Positions 7,214 to 11,867 of a stretch of 11,867 bases of DNA are shown in pieces (position 1 is the stretch's first letter; each line of letters starts with the position of its first letter). Origin of the DNA: Patulibacter sp041648495. Its GTDB lineage: Bacteria; Actinomycetota; Thermoleophilia; Solirubrobacterales; Solirubrobacteraceae. Position numbers and translations under genes: made by a program. The notes below the pieces were generated by a model that saw only the letters and a program-made list of their open reading frames with translations, was not told the DNA's origin and did no database searches. The stretch lies in contig JBAZOW010000095.1 of the NCBI GenBank assembly GCA_041648495.1, positions 1 through 11,867 on the forward strand, written 5' to 3'.

Positions 7214-7291
7214 ACCCGACTGCCGGTGTCGTCCCGACGGCGCAGCGACCCCCGCCGCACGCCGTGACTCCGGTCAGGACTCGTTCTCCCC

Positions 7292-7297
7292 AGGAGG
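7292..7297 (+). promoter_or_regulatory. Strong Shine-Dalgarno sequence for the DUF3494 gene
   Basis: AGGAGG lies 5 nt before the ATG at 7303. It settles the start against the upstream in-frame ATG at 7264 and gives a normal signal peptide. Confidence 0.8.
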
Positions 7298-7302
7298 TTT
7301 CG

Positions 7303-8571
7303 ATGTCGAAGTTCCCCGTCACCCGTGTACCCGGCCGCCTGCCGCCCGAGTCGATCCGTGCCCGCATCGGCATCGCCCTGGCGCTCGTCGCGCTACTCCT
7401 GACGGTCGTGGGGGCGGCGACCGCCCGAGCGGCGACCGTCGGCCTCGGTACCGCGGACGGCTTCAGCGTGCTCGGCGGCAGCGCCGTGACCAACACCGGC
7501 CCGACGGTGCTCTCCGGGGACCTGGGCGTCGGACCGGGATCCGCGATCACCGGGTTTCCGCCGGGGATCGTCGGCGGAGCGGTGCACCAGAACGACGCCG
7601 TCGCGATCCAGGCCCAGGCCGACCTGACGACCGCCTACGACGACGCGGCCGGCCGCAGCTCGACCGCTTCGGTCGCCGGCGACCTGGCCGGCAGCACGCT
7701 CGTCCCGGGCGTCTACAGCTCGGCGAGCTCGCTCGGCCTGAGCGGCGACCTGACCCTCGACGCCGGGGGAGACCCCGATGCGGTCTTCGTCTTCCAGGCG
7801 GGCTCGACCCTGACGGCGGCGTCCGGCAGCCGGGTCCTGCTGATCGGCGGGGCGCAGGCCTGCAACGTCTTCTGGCAGGTCGGCAGCTCGGCCACGATCG
7901 GCAGCGCGAGCGCCTTCACCGGCAACGTCCTCGCGCTGACGTCGATCTCGCTGACCACCGGTGCGACGCTCGACGGGCGGGCTCTGGCCCGCAACGGCGC
8001 GGTGACGCTCGACACCAACGTGATCTCCCGTTCGACGTGCACGCCGCCCGCAGCACCCGAGGGTCCGGACGGACCCGGACCGGGCGACGAGACCGGCATC
8101 GCCGGAACCACCCTGGATGCGACGGCGCCGAACGCCCCGGCGCCGGCCCCCGTCGGAGGAGCTCCGGCGGTGGCCGTCCCCGCGGCCGCGCCCGGACCGG
8201 TGACCTCGCCGACCCGCTCGCCGTTGCTCGTCACCACCGGCCGCGCGTCGCTCGTCGGCGATCGGGCGCGGCTCGGCGGCACGGTCCGTCCGGGAAGCGC
8301 GAACGCCACGCACTACTTCCAGTACGGGCGCACGACGCGCTACGGACAGCGGACGCGGCTCGACCGGAGCACGGCGAGCGCCAAGCGGCGCACGGTCCTG
8401 GGTCGCTCGCGGGAGCTCCAGCCGTGCACGACCTACCACTACCGAGTGGTCGGCGTGCGACCCGACGGTCGCAAGATCTACGGGATCGACCGCACGTTCC
8501 GGACGGACGGCTGCGACTCGACGCGCTCTCCGGCCCGCCCGCCGCGGACGCCGCAGGGCTTTGCCGGCTGA
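7303..8571 (+). CDS. Secreted DUF3494 ice-binding-like protein with Fn3-like C-terminal domain
   Basis: This 422-residue exported protein has an extended signal peptide (1-43) with hydrophobic core IALALVALLLTVVGAAT and cleavage near ARA. Residues 45-246 match the DUF3494 ice-binding fold: FSVLGGSAVTNTGPTVLSGDLGV near the start, PGVYSS and GDLTLDAGGDPDAVFVFQAGSTL in the middle, and CNVFWQVGSSATIG followed by FTGNVLA and TGATLDGRALA near the end. This family is a discontinuous beta-solenoid; some members bind ice, and others may be adhesins. A Pro/Ala/Gly linker (about 247-305) leads to a small beta domain (about 306-403) with HYFQYGRTTRYG and CTTYHYRVVGVRPDG, the Fn3-like module common in Solirubrobacterales exported proteins. 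No sortase motif or membrane anchor is seen. A strong stem-loop follows the stop. Confidence 0.9.
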   Translation: MSKFPVTRVPGRLPPESIRARIGIALALVALLLTVVGAATARAATVGLGTADGFSVLGGSAVTNTGPTVLSGDLGVGPGSAITGFPPGIVGGAVHQNDAVAIQAQADLTTAYDDAAGRSSTASVAGDLAGSTLVPGVYSSASSLGLSGDLTLDAGGDPDAVFVFQAGSTLTAASGSRVLLIGGAQACNVFWQVGSSATIGSASAFTGNVLALTSISLTTGATLDGRALARNGAVTLDTNVISRSTCTPPAAPEGPDGPGPGDETGIAGTTLDATAPNAPAPAPVGGAPAVAVPAAAPGPVTSPTRSPLLVTTGRASLVGDRARLGGTVRPGSANATHYFQYGRTTRYGQRTRLDRSTASAKRRTVLGRSRELQPCTTYHYRVVGVRPDGRKIYGIDRTFRTDGCDSTRSPARPPRTPQGFAG

Positions 8572-8578
8572 CCGGGCC

Positions 8579-8605
8579 GGGGCCGACCGCACCACGGTCG
8601 GCCCC
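8579..8605 (+). terminator. Strong 11-bp stem-loop after the DUF3494 gene
   Basis: GGGGCCGACCG (8579-8589) pairs perfectly with CGGTCGGCCCC (8595-8605) around loop CACCA. It starts 7 nt after the stop codon. There is no U-tract, as is common for GC-rich actinobacterial terminators. A third copy of CGACCG at 8605-8610 could pair with 8595-8600 instead, giving a weaker alternative hairpin, so attenuation or read-through into the next gene is possible. Confidence 0.6.
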
Positions 8606-8626
8606 GACCGCGTCCCCGCGACCGCC

Positions 8627-9352
8627 ATGTCGTTGTCTCGTTCCCTCGTCCCCACGGTGACGGTGCTCGCGCTCGCCGCGTCGAGCGCCGCCGCGGCGGG
8701 GACCACCTACGCCGCTTCCGCCCCCACCGCGCCCGCCGTCCAACGGCTCGCGGTCCTCGAACGCGCTCATGACGTCTTCGTCGCTCCCGATCGCGACGCA
8801 GAGCGGCGGACGCGGGTGGCACGGCGGCGGCCGATCACCGGCGTCGTCACGGTCCTGCCCGTGCTGCGCGAGGTTACGGGCGCCGGCGGCGTGCGTTGGT
8901 TGCGCGTCCTGCTGCCCGGGCGTCCCAACGGCGCGAGCGGCTGGATCACAGCACGCGCCACGCGGCGCGGGACCACCGAATGGCGGATACGTGCCAGCCT
9001 CGCGAGCCGCCGCGTGACGGTCTTCCATCGCGGCCGGGCGGTACGGACCTTCCGCGCGGTGATCGGCGCGCGGGAGACGCCGACGCCGCGGGGACGGTTC
9101 TTCGTCGAAGAGAACGTGCGGCTCGGGCCCTCTCGGGCCGGCGCGCCGTACGCCCTGGCCCTGAGCGCCCGGTCCGGCGTCCTCCAGGAGTTCGACGGCG
9201 GGCCGGGGCAGATCGCGCTCCACGGCTTGGGCGGCGTGGGCGGCGTCCTCGGCACCGCCGCATCGCACGGCTGCCTACGGCTCGGCGACCGGGCGATCAC
9301 CTGGCTGAGTCGACGGATCGTGCCCGGGACGCCGGTCACGATCGGTGCCTGA
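8627..9352 (+). CDS. Secreted L,D-transpeptidase (YkuD domain)
   Basis: This 241-residue exported enzyme would form 3-3 cross-links in peptidoglycan, or attach proteins to it, using tetrapeptide stems as acyl donors. The signal peptide is about 1-30 (core VPTVTVLALAASSAAAA). Residues about 45-113 form a small SH3-like domain ending VLLPGRPNGASGWI. The YkuD domain (about 118-240) has a TPTPRGRFFV strand, ALHG with His199, and the catalytic motif SHGCLRL (213-219) with Cys216 and His214. All catalytic residues are present. The ATG at 8627 is chosen because it begins a proper signal peptide; an upstream in-frame ATG at 8561 lies inside the previous gene. No Shine-Dalgarno is evident, and only 21 nt separate the preceding stem-loop from the start, which leaves no room for an independent promoter after it. 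Confidence 0.9.
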   Translation: MSLSRSLVPTVTVLALAASSAAAAGTTYAASAPTAPAVQRLAVLERAHDVFVAPDRDAERRTRVARRRPITGVVTVLPVLREVTGAGGVRWLRVLLPGRPNGASGWITARATRRGTTEWRIRASLASRRVTVFHRGRAVRTFRAVIGARETPTPRGRFFVEENVRLGPSRAGAPYALALSARSGVLQEFDGGPGQIALHGLGGVGGVLGTAASHGCLRLGDRAITWLSRRIVPGTPVTIGA

Positions 9353-9383
9353 GGGTCGCTTGGGGCTCCGGGACGTCGCGGCC

Positions 9384-9430
9384 GTAGGCCTCGAGCGTGA
9401 CGACGTCCGGTTCAGGTCCATCGAGCCTAC
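9384..9430. repeat. Inverted repeat, possible terminator-like stem-loop
   Basis: GTAGGCCTCGA (9384-9394) and TCGAGCCTAC (9421-9430) pair over 10 bp with one bulged C, around a 26-nt loop. It lies 31 bp after the transpeptidase stop. The long loop and lack of a U-tract make a terminator uncertain. Confidence 0.3.
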
Positions 9431-9462
9431 GCCCGGCTCGGCAGGGCCGTTCTCGGCTACGG

Positions 9463-9476
9463 GGGACCTAGGTCCC
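9463..9476. promoter_or_regulatory. Perfect 14-bp palindrome, candidate operator
   Basis: GGGACCTAGGTCCC is fully self-complementary. It is flanked by a second inverted pair, TACGG (9458-9462) and CCGTA (9475-9479), which overlaps the core by two bases on the right. It lies about 30 bp upstream of the TACGCT candidate -10 and 137 bp before the propeller gene. This fits a dimeric regulator site. Confidence 0.4.
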
Positions 9477-9602
9477 GTATCCACGGGTTCTGCGCCGTTC
9501 CGGGGCTACGCTGACGCCGACAACACCCCGAGGGCCGCATCTGGAGAGGTCGGGCATCCGCACGGACGCGCTGGTGCCCGAGCCGCTCGTGCCCGTCCGT
9601 CC

Positions 9603-9607
9603 AGGAG
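9603..9607 (+). promoter_or_regulatory. Shine-Dalgarno sequence for the propeller gene
   Basis: AGGAG lies 6 nt before the ATG at 9614, fixing the start at the head of a clean signal peptide. Confidence 0.75.
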
Positions 9608-9613
9608 TCCCCG

Positions 9614-11416
9614 ATGCCCCGCCGTACCGTCATCACCCTCGCCGTGCTGCTCGTCGCCTGGACCGCGGGTGCGACCGGCGCCCACGCCGAATCGTGGGTC
9701 CCCGGACCAACGCTGACCGAGAGCGTCGCGAACGCACCGCATGTCGCGATCGGCGCGGACGGGGGCGCGACCGTGCTCTGGGTCGACGGAGCGGCCGGAG
9801 CGTCGAGTGGCGGGGTTGCGGCTCGACGAGTGGCCTCCGACGGGTCGCCCGGCACCGTCCAGGGTCTCGGCACGGGCGTCGCGCTGGACGTCCTGGCGAC
9901 CGGCGGGGGTGGCCTCGTCGCGTGGGCGGAGGTCGCCGCGGGCGGAGCGACGCTCGCCGTGAAGACCACCAACCTGAGCACGGCGGACGTCACCAGCGAC
10001 AGCCGGACCGTCACGATTCCGACCGGGTCGGCGGCCCGCGAGCCGCTTGGAGCGATCGCGTCCGACGGGTCGATCGTCGTCTCGTGGTTGGAGGACAACG
10101 CGACGCTTCCCGACGAGTCGGACCTGCACGTGCTGCGGATCGCGCCCGACGGGTCGTTCGGGTCGGTCGTCGACCTGGGCCTGGCCGTCGAGGAGGAGAG
10201 CGCCTACCAGCTGGCCGTCGGTAGCGACGGGGTGGCGCGCGTCATGTGGCGGCGGTCGGACGTCGTCGGCGGTGGACTGCTCGTCGCGCGGATCGGCGCC
10301 GACGGCGCGGAGTCCGGCACGGACCTGCTGACCCTGAACCCCGAGGGCACGGCGACGCTGAAGGTCGACGGCGCGCACGCGATCGCCGGATGGCTCGAGG
10401 CCGTGACCCCCGGCGACATGGCGTCGTCGAGCATGCTGCGGATCAAGCGGCTGCCCTCGAGCGGATCGGTCGCCGTATCGCCGGTCACGATCGTGCCGTC
10501 GCTGTTCGCGCCGTTCCCGGGCGTCGCGTTCACGCTCGCACCCGACGGCACGGCCACCGTGGTCTGGTCCCAGTCGGACCCCGCGGCGGGCAACTCGGTC
10601 CTCAACGTTCGCCGGGTCGCGACGAACGGCTCGCTCGGCGCCGTCCGGACGATCACCTCGCCTCCCAGCGGGAGCGTCGATCTGGCCCCGAGGCTGGCGA
10701 AGGATCGCGACGGCACGACGCTCGTCGTCTGGTCGCGGATGAACCTGGCCAGCTTCTCGGCGGCCATCGTCAGCGGTCGGCTCGCGGCCGACGGCACCCC
10801 GATCGCCGGCGAGCTGCCCGTGACGTTCTCGTCCGCGACGGCGGCCTCCAGCCCGACGTTGACCGTGGGTCCGACCGGCGATGCGCTGGTGACGGCGCTC
10901 GGCGTCCGGAGCGACCTCGTATCGCTGGACCTGCTGACGTCGCGCCTGGTGGCCCCGCCGGTCGTGCCGGATCCGGGCCCCGGACCGATTCCGGATCCCG
11001 GCCCGGGGGGCGGTCTCGGTCCCGGTCTGATCCCGGGTCCCGGCGGGACGCCCGGTCCCGTGCCGAGTCCGCCGAGCACGGCTCGCGCGTCGGCCCGGCT
11101 GAAGCTCACCAAGGCGACGCGTATGGGCGCTCGGGTGTCGGTCACCGGCACGCTCGACCGCCGGGCCAGAGGCCGCGTCACGCTGACGTGGAAGCAGAAG
11201 GTCGGCCGCAAGACGACCACCCGAACCGCCCGCGCGACGATCAAGCGGGGCCGCTTCTCGGCGACGCTCAAGCTGCCGAAGGCGCTCGCGCGCTCGAAGG
11301 CCGCCGGTCGCCTGACGGTGATCTACGCCGGCGACGGCACGCTCGCCCGCGCCAGCGTCGACCGCAGCGTGCGACTGACGAAGGCGAAGCCGAAGAAGCC
11401 CGCGAAGCGGGCGTAG
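9614..11416 (+). CDS. Secreted repeat protein, likely beta-propeller, with basic Ig-like C-terminal domain
   Basis: This 600-residue exported protein has no specific family that I recognise. The signal peptide is 1-25 (cleavage AHA/E). Residues about 40-446 hold about eight degenerate repeats of 48-58 residues, each with a strand such as DGxATVLWV followed by a strand ending RRVAxDGSxG. The core strands lie at 54-57 (VLWV), 102-105 (VAWA), 156-159 (VSWL), 210-213 (VMWR), 257-261 (IAGWL), 316-319 (VVWS), 371-374 (VVWS) and 426-430. Such W-containing repeats suggest a seven- or eight-bladed propeller. A Pro/Gly linker (about 448-488) leads to a Thr/Lys/Arg-rich Ig-like domain (about 492-590) and a basic tail KAKPKKPAKRA. 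There is no membrane anchor, so cell-surface retention would be by charge or binding. A perfect palindrome begins directly after the stop. Confidence 0.8.
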   Translation: MPRRTVITLAVLLVAWTAGATGAHAESWVPGPTLTESVANAPHVAIGADGGATVLWVDGAAGASSGGVAARRVASDGSPGTVQGLGTGVALDVLATGGGGLVAWAEVAAGGATLAVKTTNLSTADVTSDSRTVTIPTGSAAREPLGAIASDGSIVVSWLEDNATLPDESDLHVLRIAPDGSFGSVVDLGLAVEEESAYQLAVGSDGVARVMWRRSDVVGGGLLVARIGADGAESGTDLLTLNPEGTATLKVDGAHAIAGWLEAVTPGDMASSSMLRIKRLPSSGSVAVSPVTIVPSLFAPFPGVAFTLAPDGTATVVWSQSDPAAGNSVLNVRRVATNGSLGAVRTITSPPSGSVDLAPRLAKDRDGTTLVVWSRMNLASFSAAIVSGRLAADGTPIAGELPVTFSSATAASSPTLTVGPTGDALVTALGVRSDLVSLDLLTSRLVAPPVVPDPGPGPIPDPGPGGGLGPGLIPGPGGTPGPVPSPPSTARASARLKLTKATRMGARVSVTGTLDRRARGRVTLTWKQKVGRKTTTRTARATIKRGRFSATLKLPKALARSKAAGRLTVIYAGDGTLARASVDRSVRLTKAKPKKPAKRA

Positions 11417-11432
11417 CGTCGGCCGGCCGACG
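11417..11432 (+). terminator. Palindromic stem-loop abutting the propeller gene stop
   Basis: CGTCGGCCGGCCGACG is a perfect 16-bp palindrome that starts at the base after the TAG stop. As RNA it gives a 6-bp stem with loop CCGG. There is no U-tract. It is the best candidate terminator for the + strand gene. Confidence 0.5.
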
Positions 11433-11500
11433 CGGGCGGAGTGCCTCTGACCGGGGCGCTTCGTCGGTGGTCGGCTATCGGCTCGGCGAATCTCGACCGA

Positions 11501-11521
11501 ACCGCGCCACTACGGCGCGGT
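11501..11521 (-). terminator. Stem-loop enclosing the stop codon of the DUF4333 lipoprotein gene
   Basis: ACCGCGCC (11501-11508) pairs perfectly over 8 bp with GGCGCGGT (11514-11521). The - strand TAG stop (11512-11510) lies in the 5-nt loop. This is a likely transcript end for the lipoprotein gene, although no U-tract follows. Confidence 0.5.
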
Positions 11522-11866
11522 CGTCGTGCCCGCGGCGGGCTCTTCGTCGTCCGCCGCCACGTAGTCGACGTTGCCCTTGTCGTCCTTCTGGGTGACGACG
11601 AACTCGGTGCGGCCGTTGCGGGTGGCGGCTTCGCAGACGAACGTCACGCCCTTGGCCTGCTTGATCTGCTCGGGACAACTCACCTCGGCGGTGACGTCGC
11701 GTTGGTTGCGAATGCTGTCGGTGATCGCCAGTGCGACCACCTTGGTGTCCAGGAACGGGCCCTGGGCGGCCGTGGTGGTGGCCTCGTCGTCGGACGAGGA
11801 ACCCCCGCAAGCGGCCAGGATCGCGGCGCAGCCGACGGCGAGCAGGGCCCCCGACAGGGTGGACAT
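11510..11866 (-). CDS. DUF4333 lipoprotein, start uncertain at window edge
   Basis: A 118-residue lipoprotein of unknown function. The lipobox LAAC (17-20) marks Cys20 for lipidation, followed by a Gly/Ser/Asp/Thr-rich flexible tether (21-36). Residues about 37-104 match the DUF4333 pattern: a short mixed domain with VSCPEQIKQAKGVTFVCEA, whose Cys64 and Cys77 probably form a disulphide, then a TEFVVTQKDDKGNVDYV hairpin. The tail is Glu/Ala/Thr-rich. DUF4333 domains are common in actinobacterial lipoproteins and membrane proteins, with no known activity. The visible ATG (11866) gives a signal peptide without the usual basic residues, and the sequence ends one base further on, so the true start may lie outside the window. 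The gene converges with the propeller gene. Confidence 0.82.
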   Translation of the reverse strand: MSTLSGALLAVGCAAILAACGGSSSDDEATTTAAQGPFLDTKVVALAITDSIRNQRDVTAEVSCPEQIKQAKGVTFVCEAATRNGRTEFVVTQKDDKGNVDYVAADDEEPAAGTTTAP

Positions 11867-11867
11867 C

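Larger units (their letters stand above)
6990..7302. promoter_or_regulatory. Divergent intergenic region between PAS-LuxR regulator and DUF3494 gene
   Basis: About 313 bp without a supported gene, reducing to 244 bp if the regulator starts at 7058. It holds two inverted repeats (7076-7101 and 7200-7213) and the Shine-Dalgarno sequence of the DUF3494 gene. TAGCCT at 7178-7183 could be a weak -10 for the + strand, but no matching -35 was found. Frame-open sequence from a GTG at 7208 is Arg-rich and unlikely to be coding. Confidence 0.45.
9353..9613. other. 261-bp intergenic region between transpeptidase and propeller genes
   Basis: No supported gene lies here; short open frames on both strands have no conserved features. 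It contains a possible stem-loop (9384-9430), a 14-bp palindrome (9463-9476), a candidate -10 TACGCT (9507-9512, without a clear -35) and the Shine-Dalgarno sequence of the next gene. Confidence 0.5.

Noticed and set aside
7145..9482. Repeated GTATC words upstream of several + strand genes as a shared promoter element.
   Set aside because: A 5-mer is expected several times in 12 kb even at this GC content; it also occurs elsewhere (near 3818), spacing to starts varies from 13 to more than 150 bp, and no common -35 accompanies it.
9275..9484. 69-codon - strand open frame in the transpeptidase-propeller spacer.
   Set aside because: It overlaps the end of the transpeptidase gene, has no Shine-Dalgarno or conserved features, and its Pro/Arg/Ser-rich product looks non-coding.
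1..11867. Search for CRISPR arrays, insertion sequences, phage, toxin-antitoxin or defence genes.
   Set aside because: No spaced direct repeats, transposase, integrase, terminal repeats or recognisable defence domains were found on either strand.

Overview
The window reads as ordinary chromosomal DNA from a GC-rich actinobacterium. I infer Thermoleophilia (Solirubrobacterales-type: Solirubrobacter, Conexibacter, Patulibacter). The clues are very high GC, long shadow ORFs in every frame, a PAS/LuxR multidomain regulator, secreted proteins ending in small Fn3/Ig-like modules with a Y-F-x-Y-G signature, a DUF3494 protein and a DUF4333 lipoprotein. This placement is by family resemblance only.

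Layout from left to right. (1) Two + strand metabolic genes: a CrtR-type membrane di-iron desaturase/hydroxylase (163-1080) and a compact asparagine synthase B (1135-2658). (2) A two-component pair on the - strand, an OmpR-family regulator (4474-3782) whose end overlaps the start of its HAMP histidine kinase (3789-2677). Divergent from it across 111 bp is a VanY-like M15 D,D-carboxypeptidase (4586-5203). (3) A large - strand regulator (6989-5244) with the unusual order PAS - LuxR HTH - PAS - PAS - PAS. (4) Divergent from that, three + strand exported proteins: a DUF3494 ice-binding-like protein with an Fn3-like tail (7303-8571), an L,D-transpeptidase (8627-9352) and a 600-residue secreted protein with about eight propeller-like repeats and a basic Ig-like tail (9614-11416). 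(5) Convergent with these, a short DUF4333 lipoprotein (11866-11510) that runs to the window edge.

How the genes may work together (inference): much of the window concerns the cell envelope. It has a stem-peptide trimming carboxypeptidase next to a two-component system of the VanRS/CutRS kind, an L,D-transpeptidase that uses tetrapeptides (the product such a carboxypeptidase can make), and several exported proteins. The DUF3494, transpeptidase and propeller genes lie in one orientation but are separated by strong stem-loops or a 261-bp gap, so they are probably not a simple operon.

No rRNA, convincing tRNA, CRISPR array, insertion sequence, phage gene or known defence system is visible. I found no clearly new system. 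The most interesting points are the alternative-hairpin spacer between the DUF3494 and transpeptidase genes, the internal-HTH PAS regulator, the eight-repeat secreted protein and several well-formed palindromes in promoter regions.
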